Assembly: GCA_963853835.1 (NCBI GenBank)
Contig: OY970820.1
Span: forward strand, 79,852,909 to 79,916,908
DNA: 64,000 nucleotides
Origin: Calendula officinalis
Lineage: Eukaryota; Streptophyta; Magnoliopsida; Asterales; Asteraceae
Reading direction: 5' to 3'
Part shown: one piece after another, positions 24,104 to 36,500 of the stretch
Layout of the letters: every line of letters starts with the position of its first letter
Position numbering within the stretch: the first letter of the stretch is position 1
Program-made: the position numbers and the translations under genes
Notes under the pieces: model-generated
Told to the model about the DNA's origin: nothing
Seen by the model: the letters and a program-made list of their open reading frames with translations, nothing else
Database searches by the model: none

Positions 24104-26070
24104 TTAACGGCAGCAATGGGACCTAGGGCTCGGGAGTCCCATACACGAAAGCCGTGGAGAGAGTCGAACTTTTGGGCTCGGTCTTGGTGACGGGATCGGC
24201 CCGTAATTTCCAAAGTTTGTAGGAACGACCCGTGGTGATAAGTTGACTTGTTCAAGGGCTCGGGATTGTAGCTCAGCAGGATAATCCCGAACGCACCCAA
24301 TACGGGCCCCGATTCCCGATGTCCACTTGCACGACAAACGGTTAGCCAAATCTATGTTGGATGTACTTGTACGGGTAGGTGTTTTGAGAACATCTACCAA
24401 TCTTGGATGCGGGATAACAAGCGGTTTAGGCTTTGTTTCGGTTTCGGTTTGAGCCACCTTAAATGAAAAGCCGACGCTGACATCATCATCGTCAACCGAA
24501 CATCTCTGCATTAAGATTAAAAAATCACGATTAGAATTTGAAACTACGAAATGTACAACTTTTTAATCCGTAAAAAATATATAAATATGATTTGTACCTT
24601 TACATCGGTGAGATCAACATGGTTTTCCTCCAAGAAACAAATGAATTCTCTAAAGTTTTCTTCAGTTGGGAGGTAGTGACCACTGTACGGCCATATGGCC
24701 TCAAGAACACCGCCATGGGCCACTAACCGGCCGGCAGCAGTGGTGGCACCACCCGCCATAAAACTTGAATGTTGAAAAAGACCCTTCTTTTTCTGACCAA
24801 CGTATAAGTTTCTCGTGGTACTCAAAACAAAAATCCACTTTGAACCCTCGGTGGTTTCCAAAAGCAAACCGCTTTGCCGGAAAACGAGTTTCCCGTTTTC
24901 CACAACCACTTCGTATGATTCCCTTTCGTTGGGTCCTAAATATTTGATGCATTGACGTTGTAAAAGCGGTCTTGGACACTTTTCGAGATTTATTTCTTTG
25001 CCATCGCCAACATCCAACCTTTATATTTCAAGAAACAAAAAAATGATTAATTTTTTCAATTTTCTTTTTGTCAAAGATGAAAACGAGTTCTTACCAGTAG
25101 AAAAAAGGTTGGCTGCTTTCGCTTTCGAACCATAAATCGTAGTACATGTGCAAGTTATGGCCATAGCGATGTCGCGGGTCAATCTGCAAGTTGACAAAGA
25201 GGCATTTAATGAGCAAATTATCACACAAAATAAATAATACTTTTTTAAAATTCGATTTAAACCGATCCTAATTATTTACAAACTGAAAGGTTTTTGGGTG
25301 CTTACAGCTTCGAGCCAGTGTTGTAACGCGAGTTTTTGAGCCTTTTCATTCTTTGACAACCCTTTTCCAACCTTAGCAGCTCGGGTTCGAGCTCGGGCCC
25401 ACCGTGAAACCGCAGTCTCGTGCTTTTCAACATTGAAAAAGGAAACCGAGCTTCGATCCAAAGCCGCAAAATCCAAAGCTTTCCACCTACAAAATATCAT
25501 ACAAAAAGTTTAGTAAAACAAAATCATGCAAATTAATTAAAAAGTCAAAATAACTCAATTTCATGAGGCTATAACTAACCATAGTTCCTCAGCAACAACA
25601 GCACAATCAGCTAGGTTTCTTCGTGTTCGATAACTCTTGTATATTTTCTGAACTGTGGTAGCTGCAGCATTGAGTTCACTAACGGGCCGAGGCGAAAAGA
25701 AAATAACTGGTTCGGGTAGAAGATTGGTCGAACCCGAAACGCCCGTTTCAAGATTTGGGTTTTCGGGCTCGGGCTTTCTAATATCCTGGACTAGATTCTT
25801 GAACGAAAGGGTGGTTTCAAGCATTATCTTTGATGGTTCACAGTTTTTTAAACTGATTGAATTCCTTCTTTTACTTGTAGGACTGGATTCTTGCAAATCT
25901 TGCAAATCAGCATAAATTCTTGAAGTTATTTTGGTTTCTAATTCGGGTTTCTTGAAACTTTCGGATTTTAATCGGTTTTCGAGGTTATCGAGATCATAAG
26001 GTAGATCTAAGAAACCGTGTCTCAAGATTACTTCCCAGGCTGATGATAATAGTGAAAAGGATACACCCAT
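24104..26070 (-). CDS. IQM-family calmodulin-binding (IQ motif) protein
   Basis: Five coding exons on minus: 26070-25580, 25486-25306, 25183-25095, 25018-24598, 24505-24104; all GT-AG and in phase, 527 residues. IQM proteins are plant-specific calmodulin-binding proteins of about 500-650 residues with roles in signalling and stress; no catalytic activity is firmly assigned. Visible are an IQ-like segment (ATTVQKIYKSYRTRRNLAD, about residues 135-155), the conserved block AEELWWKALDFAALDRSSVS across the first junction, RHRYGHNLHMYYDLWF, and ECLGP-type KYLGPNERE with FRQSGLLLETTEGSKWIFVLS. The last exon is less conserved, with a Ser/Pro/Arg-rich tail (PSPRPSPKVRLSPRLS). The start ATG follows a leader intron. 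The gene looks intact. Confidence 0.94.
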
Positions 26071-26550
26071 AACAGTTAAAGATCTCCTGCAAAATTAGCA
26101 ACAAATTTGCTTGAATTAAGGATAATAACACAATAAATTATTGTTCTAAATTGATTTAAGAAACAGAAAGATGTCAAATGATTTTGTATCATCACAAAGG
26201 GACAAACTTCTTTTGTCTATGCATGCAATGATTGAACATAAATTAAACACTAATTCACTTTAATAAGACACCTAAACACACACAAACGCATAAAAACAAA
26301 AAGCTCCTTTAACAAAGATCCAATTTTTTCAGCAAATCATGATACCCAATTGAAAAAAGAAGACCACCCAATAAACTAATTACCAAAAAGAACCAAACCC
26401 AGAAATGAAAACATAAAAAGCACTCACCTTGAATCAAGATTCTAACTTTTGTTCTTGTGTCTTTCTTGAAACTGGTACAAAAATGGAGTTGAAGGTCTCT
26501 GTGTTTCCTGGTTGTAGAATTGATGATGATTGTGACAAAAGACACCTATT
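26071..26550 (-). promoter_or_regulatory. 5' leader with intron, and upstream region, of the IQM gene
   Basis: A leader intron runs from a donor TTCAAG|GTGAGTGC at about 26428/26427 down to an acceptor TTTTGCAG at about 26090, shortly before the ATG. The leader exon lies at about 26428-26530. Leader introns are common in plant calmodulin-binding protein genes. A TATTTATAC stretch near 26548 may be the TATA region. Confidence 0.55.
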
Positions 26551-28590
26551 TATACACAAATATTTGTAGAAAATAATTTAACACACGTCTTTGAATTCTT
26601 TTTACTTGTGTAAAAGATTGACCAAAGATTATGAGATTGAATTTGGGTTATGGAAATCAAATTTCAAACCCTAGGTGCACGTTTTTGATGATTCAAAGCT
26701 TGAGAATTTGGAATGCACTTTAGTGTTGTAGAAAGTTTGTTTCTTTATTTGTGTATGGGCATTTAAGATGAATATATACGTACATATGTGTGTGTGTGTA
26801 TATATATGGGAGTAGATAGATAGAATGGTCAAACAAAGGAAGCTAGATATGGGGTTCCATGAATCATCATAAAATTGTCAAATTTACTTGGGGAATGGGT
26901 TAATATTTACGTATTTATTGTGGATATTGTTTCTCCAAATTAAATATATAAATTATTTATTTAACTTGGAAATTTATGTGGAAAAAATGTTGAAAAGGCT
27001 TAAAAATGTAAATAATGCACTTTAAATTAAAGAATACATGAAAACTGATTTTCGTAAACAATGATTGATATACTTTTTAGTTTTTTTTCTTTCTAAAAGT
27101 ATGATTTATTCGTTATTTTAAAAGTAATAACTTTACGAGTATGGTATTATTACATGTGTTAGTTTTGCATTATATGGACTATGGAGATAGAGATGGAAAA
27201 TCCAAATACATTAGCTTTGTCGACTTTTGTAAATGTGGATGATGCTAATAAAGTAATAACTGATAAGTATTGATGTGCTAATTTATATGTCGATAAATTT
27301 GAATGTCGCAAATGATAATACGTGCTCGATTCCTCCTTATGTAAATATTTAGATAGTTAGGGGAAGCTTCAGAAAAAGTCACGGCATCGGTTAGCTCGTT
27401 TACATCATGTGCAAAGCTTGAACACCTCGGACGAGTCATTATAACGGGAATACCCTTTAAGAAAACTCTTTTTGTTAAATGGTTATATGGTACCATAAAA
27501 AAAACTTTGTATTAAGCGTACATAAACTATTAAAATAAGAAGACTCAAACAACCCTAAGTAGGAACGCTAACAAGTGGATCAATCAACAGATTGTAAAAA
27601 TATATGATAGTTGGTTTTGTTTTATTACTTATTATAAGTATAAATTGTAACTGATTTTGTTTTATTGATCTTGATTGGAATATTATAATGTTGTTGAAAC
27701 CTTGAGGTTCTTGGTCAATGGCACCATGGCCGAAATAGGGGAGTCGCATATTGTATGCAAGCATGAGGACAAATATACTTGGCGGGTCATGGTTTTTCCA
27801 ATTTTGTCTTTTAACTAATTAATTTTAATTTTTTTAGAATCCAAAAAACAGTGCATTTAGTGTGTATGATATTACTAAAATAATACTCCTATATAATTTT
27901 GTTAAGATAATACACACACGTATGACGTATGTATGTACGTATATTCTACATTTTTTAGTAATTAATTATGTCTAAATGTTTCCTACTTCTATTTTTGAGT
28001 GTGAATGGTCAACACTTACAAGAATTCAAGAGGGTGGACTAATGTCAACAAATACATTAACACGGTTAAAGCTTAAATACCTTTTAATTGTTGAATTGTT
28101 TTTCCAGCTTCTTGCATTCTTACTAGTTTTTTTATTTAATTGGAAGCTCTTTCAAAAACAAAGCAAAAAACCCAAAGAGCATTAACACGATTGAGAGTGG
28201 TTATTCAGATAATTATCGATTATTGGCATTCCCAACCCTAACAAATTCCATCGAGATTACAAAATTAAACAGGATGATGAGGATCACTAGATTTCAGCTT
28301 AAATATACTTCAACCAAATCATATGGTGATTAGGCTATTTTAAGCCAAGTATCATCACAAGCTTGAAACGGTCTTAAACTTAAAGGAATCGTTTAATTTA
28401 CCTCTTAATACGTCCAATATGAGATTACATCTCACTCGGTGTGAGTCGCCGTGTGTTTGCTGAGTATCATTTCTACATCAAATTCGGTCAGGTTCTAACC
28501 CAGTAAGAGATGAGCTTATTACTTTTACGTGTTATATTATGACTTCTACTCTTGTTTAGTAATTAACATAATATATAAATAACCACACAA
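26551..28590. other. Intergenic region between IQM gene and retrotransposon nest
   Basis: No gene is supported. A TATATATA/TGTGTG stretch lies at about 26785-26810. A slightly GC-richer piece at 27290-27480 has a minus-strand open frame of about 70 codons that I cannot assign. The remainder is AT-rich. Confidence 0.45.
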
Positions 28591-28637
28591 GTGGTGGACT
28601 AGTAGTAAGACTTGGTCTCCAATATATGTAAAATTTC
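28591..28637 (+). mobile_element. Head of a SINE-like (tRNA-derived) sequence, split by Copia
   Basis: GTGGTGGACTAGTAGTAAGA-CTTGGTCTCC at 28591-28620 resembles a tRNA-like A-box region. It continues beyond the 19.6-kb Copia insertion at 48248 with GAGCACAAAGGTTCACCCGC and GACACCGGGCTACC, sequences I associate with tRNA-derived repeats in Asteraceae. The B box is not clear-cut, so the SINE call is tentative. Confidence 0.35.
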
Positions 28638-29138
28638 TGTTGGGATATAAAACAGATATATACATTCTATTACTGATGCTGCAGTTAGTACTGATCAATG
28701 AATATTGAAGTTAGTACTGATGGGGCAGAAAAGCAAGTTACTACTGACGGCTGAATCTGGATTTACTACTGATGATCAACAAATACTACTGATCTTATTT
28801 ATGGTGCTGATCGAGTCCGAGATTCTAGCTTAGCTTGTTATAGAATGTATATCTTGATGTATATTGATTGTAATCGAATCTTAGAATAACTAGGTTAATA
28901 ATTTAGGCTTCAAGGACTAGTATATATAGTTCCTTACGAATTGTAAACGTACGTGTGTATTGATCGATCAAATTAATATACATTGAAGCTTTTTGTGAAG
29001 ACTGTGTTCTTATTCTCATTCATATTAATTTACAGTATTCATGTTCTTAATCGATTAACATAAGTGTTGATCCGCTGCAACTTCTTATTGTTAGTAGATC
29101 TTTGTTTAAATAATCTGTTGGGTTATTCGATCCTGACA
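28638..29138 (+). repeat. 5' LTR of the Copia element
   Basis: 501 bp. Six TACTGA(T/C)-type motifs lie at 28670-28793. A TATATATAG box stands at 28921-28929, 128 bp after the last motif, so transcription would start near 28955. The LTR ends CCTGACA two bases before the primer site. Confidence 0.95.
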
Positions 29139-29140
29139 AG

Positions 29141-29152
29141 TGGTATCAGAGC
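29141..29152 (+). other. Primer binding site (initiator tRNA-Met)
   Basis: TGGTATCAGAGC, the standard plant tRNA-iMet complement, two bases (AG) after the 5' LTR. Confidence 0.95.
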
Positions 29153-29223
29153 TTTACGGTTCTAGATCTACGAATTAAGAATAAACAAAAAGTTTCATAC
29201 TTTCGAACTCAAAATTGTTAATC

Positions 29224-31637
29224 ATGTCTGATAACAATGAAAGCACTCAAGCTAACAAAATTCTCATTCTCACTCCCAACAACTTTGGGATGTGGAAAAA
29301 CAGAATCAAGCAGTATATGCTTATTACTGATTATTCCATGTGGGAAGTTGTTATTGAAGGCAACAAAACCATCCAGACTCAAGTAGCAAGCTCCTCAACT
29401 GAAGTCGACAAACTCAAGTGTGAAAAAGAGAAGAAAGACAGGGGCATTGAACTCAAAGCCTTAAGCACTCTTTTGCTGGCTATTCCCAACGATTATCAAC
29501 ATCTCTTTGTTGAATATGATGATGCAAAGAAGCTATGGCAAGCACTGGAAAAGAGGTTTGTTGGCACAAAGAGCACCAAAAGAAACATGAAGTCTGTTCT
29601 GAAACAGGACTTTGAAAACTTCAAAGGCCAAAAGAATGAATCATTATCACAAGTCTTTGATATGTTCAACAAACTTATTGGTGAACTGAATCAAGTTGGT
29701 TATAAACCAGACAATGATGATGTAAACAGAAAGTTTCTTAGATCTCTTGGTGAAGAATGGTCTATGTATACAGTAATATATAGACAAGGTGATGCTTTGG
29801 AAGAAAAAGAACTGGATGAATTGTACAATGAGCTGAGAGTGTTTGAATCTGAGGTAAGTACTAAAACTCCAAATTTACCTTCAAACAATGCTGCTTTTGT
29901 GTCTAGTACAGGAACATGTCAGGAGGCTATGAAGAATCCAGGCATTGAAGATGTAGCAAGAGAATTCTTCTTCACTAGTCATGTGCATATTGCATTGATT
30001 AATGAGGATTTAGAACAACTCAATCCTGATGATTTGGAAGAGATGGACATCAAGTGGCAGATGGCAATGCTGAGCTTAAGAACAAAAAGGTTTCTTAAAA
30101 GAACTGGAAGGCAAAATCTGTCTTACAACAAAGGTGATCGTGCTGGATTTGACAAGACTAAGGTCAAATGCTACAACTGTAGCAATCTGGGTCACTTTGC
30201 CAGAGAATGTCCAAACAAAGACCAAAGATCAAACTACAACAAAAACAGCACCTCAAATTCAACTGCATTAGTATCTCAAGAAGGACAATATGACTGGAGC
30301 TTTCAAGCAGAGGAACATGCACAGAACCAAGCTCTCATGGCCTTCACTGAGTCCACTACTGAGGTACATTCTAAATCTTGCACTCCTGAATGCATTAAAG
30401 CATATAAAGAATTAGAAAAACTTAATAAAGAAACACTTGAAGAAATGATATTAAACAGAAATAGAAGAATTGAATATAATGGTTGTATAGCAGATCTTGA
30501 AAATCAAATTAAAATCTATAAAATAACTGATCAAAAGATAAAAGATGAATTGCTACAAACCACTTATGAAAAAGAACATGTTGAATTAAAATTAAAAGAA
30601 ACTTTGATCAAATTAGAAGAATGTCAAATGGAACTAGAACAGAATAAATTAACTATTAAAAAATTTGAAAGAAGTTCTAAAATTGTTAGTGAATTAACAA
30701 GTAATCCAACCACTGAAAAAGTTGTGCATGGAGTGGGATATCATGCAGTTCCACCTCCAACTAATTTTATCCCTCCTCTTAAATCAAGCACAGAAAGAAC
30801 TTTAAATGATTTAAAAATAGAAAGTCAAACTGAAACTAAAACAAATGAATCAAATGAATCTTCTGATGATGATCAAACAACTGAGTCAACTGATACAAGT
30901 TTTCACACAACACAAAGTCAAACTGAATCCCCAAAATACAACTCAGAAAATATACCTACAATTTTAAGAAGGGGAAATCAAAGAAACTTGAACCAGTTAA
31001 AAGAACAAAGAAAACCTGAAAGTTCTAAATCAACAAAATTAACATACTTAATTTGCAACAAGGTTAATCACATAGCTAAAAATTGTCACTTCAATCCTAT
31101 AAACAGTCAAGAATTCAAAGAATTTAAAGCCAACAAAGAAAAGGAGAAAGCTTTGAAATTAAAACAAAAGCAAAAGAACTTAAAAAACCATATGTTGAAA
31201 CTCCCAAATTTGGAAGAACTGCACAAAGATTCGTGCAAAATATCAGGTATAAAAGTCCAAACAGAAGTAATTATTTCAAAAACAATGGAAAACAAAATCA
31301 ATTTCCTCAATATTCAAAGTTTTCTAACATTAGTAGGAACTATTCCAGGTTTACTACTGGTAAAAACCCTAATTACAATGATGTCTGGTATAATTACAAA
31401 AACACTACTGACTATGCTAAAAACTCATATTACCCGAATACTACTGGTCCATCAGTAGTAAAATATTCAAAAACTAAACATTACGGGTATAAACCTAGAT
31501 CAGTAGCAAACAAGAACACCAGTACTAACCAACCACCTAAGCACAAAACTGCATACAAAACTCATTCAGTTAGAAAAACTTACTCTTCAAAGGATGAGCC
31601 CAAGACAAAACAAGCTTGGGTTCCCAAAATTAACTAA
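29224..31637 (+). pseudogene. Copia gag (capsid/nucleocapsid) with one frame change
   Basis: The reading starts at ATG 29224 (MSDNNESTQANKILILTPNN). It has the UBN2-type gag domain (WKNRIKQYM, FEGKF-type AKKLWQALEKRF), a zinc knuckle CYNCSNLGHFAREC at about 30169-30210, a long Lys/Glu-rich coiled-coil stretch and a second, degenerate CX2..HX4C box (HIAKNCHF). At 31182-31188 the zero frame reads TTA AAA AAC; the conserved continuation (ETPKFGRTAQRFVQN) lies in the -1 frame and runs to TAA at 31635-31637. In the zero frame the protein would run on to about 31458 with unrelated residues. Either a base was lost from the A run or this is a -1 slip site. Gag packages the RNA into virus-like particles. 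Confidence 0.85.
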
Positions 31638-31657
31638 TCCTTTTACTTTATGTGCAG

Positions 31658-31771
31658 AGCATTCAGATCCCTGAAGAAGGTAGAACATGGCATATTGATA
31701 GTGGATGCTCTAGACACATGACTGGAAATCTTTAAATTCTTAGAGATTTCAAGTCTTTTGAAGGAGGATAT
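31658..31771 (+). pseudogene. Copia protease start, cut by the Tekay insertion
   Basis: The frame reads WHIDSGCSRHMTG (aspartic protease DSG at about 31697-31705) and then meets TAA at 31733. It runs on to GGY at 31771, where the Gypsy element enters. The same frame resumes at 40230. The reading frame differs from that of the gag end, with a stop between, so gag and pol are not joined in this copy. TTTATGTGCAG before 31658 looks like a splice acceptor. Confidence 0.8.
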
Positions 31772-33567
31772 TGTAACACACCGATTTTCAACCCAAATTA
31801 AAACTTTTAAAACAAAGGTTTAAGTCTTTACAAACCGAATATAAAAATATGGTTTAACTAAAACATTTGGAATAATTAGTAAGTATCAAAACCGGTGTTA
31901 CAAATATATCAAAACTATAGTCTAGGGAATTAAATAAGTACACCGAGCTAATCCATCCAAATGCTAACTACGGGCCGCCTAATCTTTTGCTCCCGAACCT
32001 GAGTACATAGTCAAAGTAAACGTAGTACGTGAGACAAATATTGTCTCGTGAGAAACATGGGTTTTTGACCCGGTTAGAAAATAATTTGCAATAAAATAAT
32101 AACTAACAATTATCAAATTGCACATAGACAATCAATCTCTAAGGCTTGCCATAAGCCAAACACATACGTAACGGGCCTCCCCGAAACAACTCCCCCGATA
32201 TGGGTTATCTAGGTAAACTCCCCCGTTTCCGGGTTATCTATTTGCTCCCCCGATTTCCGGGTTATCTCAAACTCCCCCGTTTCCGGGTTATCTATTTCTC
32301 GACATACTACTCTTGCGCAGGGTGGTACCGCCCCAAGTAGTAGCCACTAACTCCCCCAACTTGTGTGGGTTATCTAGGATCCAATCGATTAGCTACCACA
32401 TAACAAATCATCAACTTGGGTCAAGCCCATATCACAACTCAATCATACTAGTGGTAACTAAACAACAAGTTCACAACACAATTCAATTCATTTCAATTAA
32501 ATTAAATCATACTCTATCAATTCAATCTTTTCTTTATTAAAATATTTATCTAATAAAGACTCTAAAATCATTTCAATTCATAAACAAGGTTTACTATGTA
32601 CTCAGAAAATATCACATGTACTCACCTTAGCAATGCTATCCACAATTGTGTTCAACAACACAATCCTTGCTTCCAAATTGAGGAAGTACTTCCAATCTCA
32701 AGGTCTTCTTGACCTAACATCAATATCAATACAAAATCTAGTTATAATCCATAACTAGCTACTAAGTAGCCCATCTAAACATTCCCAACCACCAAGTTCA
32801 TACAACTTGGTGGAATCTCAAACCCTAGTTCAAGATTTTCCATCATCAATCACAAATCTAACTTGTACACATTGATTACAAGTCCATAATGAGTGTTTTA
32901 CACTCATGAAAGTTCATCTTCCCCAAAGATGATATGGTGGGTTCCCAAAACCACCATTGTTACCCATACCAAGCTCAAAATGAAGGTAACTAAGTGAAAT
33001 AAGCAAGAATTCTTACCCTTGATGCTTAAATCCTTCAAGAAGATGAAGATTTGAGCTCCTTAGCTCCAAAAACCGCCCAAATGCTCTCAAAAACGGCTGC
33101 TATAAGTCTAGGGTTCGTAGGTGTTATGAGCCCTAGCTTCTACACTACTTTATATACTCCAGACAGCCCTCGCGCCACGCTCGCGTTTGGCTCGCGCCGC
33201 GAGGTGACGCGGGATGTCCTCTTGGTCGCCGCAGGAAGCCCGACTTCGTGCCCCGCTCGCGCCGAGTTCGCGCCACGAACAAAACGCGAGCTCGACGCGA
33301 ATTGCTCGCGTCTGATATCTGATCTTGCTGTTTGAACTCGCGACTGACTCGCGACTGCCTCGCGCCGCGAGGTCTGTCTGGGTCAGTTTCTTGCCTTTTA
33401 AACTTGTTTCCATCCAAGTCTTGACCCATACTTGGTTACACCAAGTCCCAAACATCCCAATACTCGATAGAACACAAACCGAAATGTAAACTAACATAAA
33501 TAACGAAAATTCACATAAATCCCGAATAATTACACGAAATGAAAAACGTAAAATTACGGTCGTTACA
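31772..33567 (-). repeat. 3' LTR (minus orientation) of the Tekay element
   Basis: On minus it begins TGTAACGACCG and ends GGTGTGTTACA. It contains a CpG-rich block (33166-33370), a candidate leader donor CTAAG|GTGAGTAC (32626/32625), an array of CCGG hairpin repeats (about 32187-32300) and a candidate acceptor GTACTCAG|GTTCG (31999/31998). Confidence 0.95.
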
Positions 33568-33579
33568 ACTATCTACCCC

Positions 33580-36500
33580 TTAAGAGGATTCCGTCCTCGG
33601 AATCGTCTCATAATCTACAAAATCCGGGTAGCGTTTCTTCATCTCATCTTTGACTTCCCAAGTCAAATTTGGCCCATGGGAATGCTTCCACTTGACCAAC
33701 ACTAGCTCAATCTCTTTGTTTCTCAATTTCTTCGTTTGGGCCTCCAATATGGCCTCGGGCTCTTCAATCAACCGGTTGGGTGCATCGACCCGCAAATCTT
33801 GGAGTGGGATAATATTCTCCACTTCACCCACAAATTTCTTCAAATTACTAACATGGAAGGTGTCATGGACACCTTGCAACTCGGGTGGAAGCTCTAACTT
33901 AAATGCTTGTAAGCCGACCCGTTTCAAGATCCTAAACGGGCCTACATACCTTGGGCTCAATTTGCCCTTCTTTCCAAATCTCATCACGCCCTTCCAAGGC
34001 GACACCTTCAACATTACCATATCACCGACATTCAAGTCGTATGGTCGCTTTTTCAAACCCGAATAACTCCTTTGGCGGTCTTGTGCTACTTTCATGTTCC
34101 TTTGAATTATTCCAATTTTCTCATTTGTTATTTTCACAATCTCGGGACCCGTGAGTTTCGTCTCACCCGCCTCTAACCAACACGAAGGTGTTCGGCATTT
34201 TCTCCCGTACAATGCCTCGAATGGTGGCATTTTAATTGTCGAGTGATAACTATTGTTATACGAAAATTCAACTAACGGTAGATGTTCATCCCATTTACCG
34301 CTAAAATCTAATACACACGACCTCAACATATCTTCAACCGTTTGGATCGTCCTTTCACTTTGACCATCGGTTTGCGGATGGTAAGTCGTGCTCAATCTCA
34401 ACTTAGTTCCCAACTCTTCTTGGAGTGATCTCCAAAATCTCGAGGTAAACCTTGCATCCCGATCGGACACAATCGACAATGGTACCCCATGCAAACGGAC
34501 AACTTCACCAACATACAATTTTGCCAACTTCTCGAGTGGCATGGTTTCCCTAATGGCTAGGAATAACGCACTTTTCGTTAACCTATCAACAATCACCCAA
34601 ATGGCGTCATGATTCCTACTCGTCTTTGGGAGACCAACAATGAAGTCCATTGTGATGTCATTCCATTTCCCGGCCGGCACTTGCAACGATTGTGCAACAC
34701 CATAAGGCACTTGGTGCTCGGCTTTCACTTGTGCACACGTGGCACATTTTGATATGTACTTCGCTACCCTCGACTTCATCCCGGGCCACCAATAAATTTT
34801 CTTCAAGTCTTGATAAGTCTTTGTACTTCCGGGATGGATCGAATACTTAGACTTGTGAGCATCATTCAACAACACTTTTCGGTTTCCACCGAATTTCGGG
34901 ACCCAAATTCGCCCATTCACGGTTTTCAACCCTTGACCATTTTCTTCAAATATTTGGTTCTTTCCCAACCTCTCTTGTCTATACTCGTCTTTTCCCATCA
35001 CTTCCACTTGTGCGGTTTTTATACTTTCAATAAAGCTACACACTACATCAATCCGCATCAACTTAGCCTTAACCGGCTTTTCATAGACTTTTCTACTCAA
35101 AGCGTCGGCTACCACATTAGCCTTTCCCTCGTGATAAACGATCTCACAATCGTAGTCACTAATCAACTCGATCCACCTTCTTTGTCTCATATTCAAGTCT
35201 TTTTGTGTGAACACATACTTGAGACTTTTGTGATCCGTGTACAAGATACACCTTGTACCATACAAGTAATGCCTCCAAATTTTCAAGGCGAAAATAATCG
35301 CCGCCAACTCTAAATCGTGAGTTGTATACCTTTCTTCCGCATTCTTCAATTGTCTTGAGGCATAAGCTATCACTTTACCTCTTTGCATTAAAACACACCC
35401 AAGACCTTTATTCGAGGCGTCGCTATATACCACGAAATCTTCCATACCGTCGGGTAGAGTGAGGATCGGTGCATTGCACAACTTTTCTTTTAACAAGGCA
35501 AAAGCACTCTCTTGCTTTTCCCCCCAATCAAACTTCACATCTTTTCTCGTTAGCCTAGTGAGTGGGACCGCCACTCGGGAAAAATCTTCAATAAACCTTC
35601 GGTAATAACCGGCTAACCCAAGAGAACTTCTAACTTCGGTTGGAGTTTTCGGTGCTTCCCAATTCTTCACCGCTTCAATCTTAGACGGGTCAACTTTTAT
35701 CCCGCTTCGAGATACTACATGACCAAGAAATTGCACTTCCCGCAACCAAAATTCACACTTGGAGAATTTAGCATACAATTTTTCCCGTTTCAACACTTCT
35801 AGAGTTTGCCTCAAATGGTCTTCATGTTCTTCTTCGGTTTTGGAGAAAATAAGAATATCATCAATAAATACTATGAGAAATTTGTCGAGAAAAGGTTTAC
35901 AAACCCTATTCATGAGATCCATAAAAATAGCCGGGGCATTCGTTAAACCGAATGGCATAACTAGAAATTCATAATGACCATAACGGGTCCTAAAAGCCGT
36001 CTTCTCGGTATCCCCTTCTTTGACACGAACTTGATGGTAACCCGATCTCAAATCAATCTTGGAGAAATAATCGGCTCCTTGAAGTTGATCAAATAAATCA
36101 TCTATCCTTGGCAAAGGATATCGGTTCTTAATTGTCATCTTGTTTAGCTCTCGGTAATCGATACACATTCTCATGGAACCATCCTTCTTCTTCACAAATA
36201 AAACCGGTGCACCCCATGGTGACGAACTAGGACGGATAAAACCCTTATCGAGCAAATCTTGAAGTTGAGCCATCAACTCTCTCATTTCGGTGGGAGTTAG
36301 ACGATACGGGGCTCGGGCAATTGGCGTCGCCCCCGGGACTAAATCAATACGAAACTCGATTTGTCTCTCCGGTGGCAAACCGGGCAAGTCATCGGGAAAA
36401 ACTTCGGGAAAGTCTCGAATAATCTTCACATTTTCAACCGACTTCTTTTCTTTTCTTCCATCAAGGACATATGCTATAAATGATGCACACCCTTTCGCTA

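Noticed and set aside
27278..27764. Minus-strand frames of about 70 codons as a gene
   Set aside because: No recognised domain, no splice or promoter context.
27976..28185. Small plus-strand frame with a hydrophobic stretch (LLVFLFNWK)
   Set aside because: AT-rich sequence readily gives Leu/Phe runs; no supporting context.
33051..33497. Open frames of 94-115 codons in the Tekay LTR, repeated at 39708-40154
   Set aside because: They arise from the CpG-rich block (few stop codons in CGCG sequence), overlap on both strands and are identical because the LTRs are.
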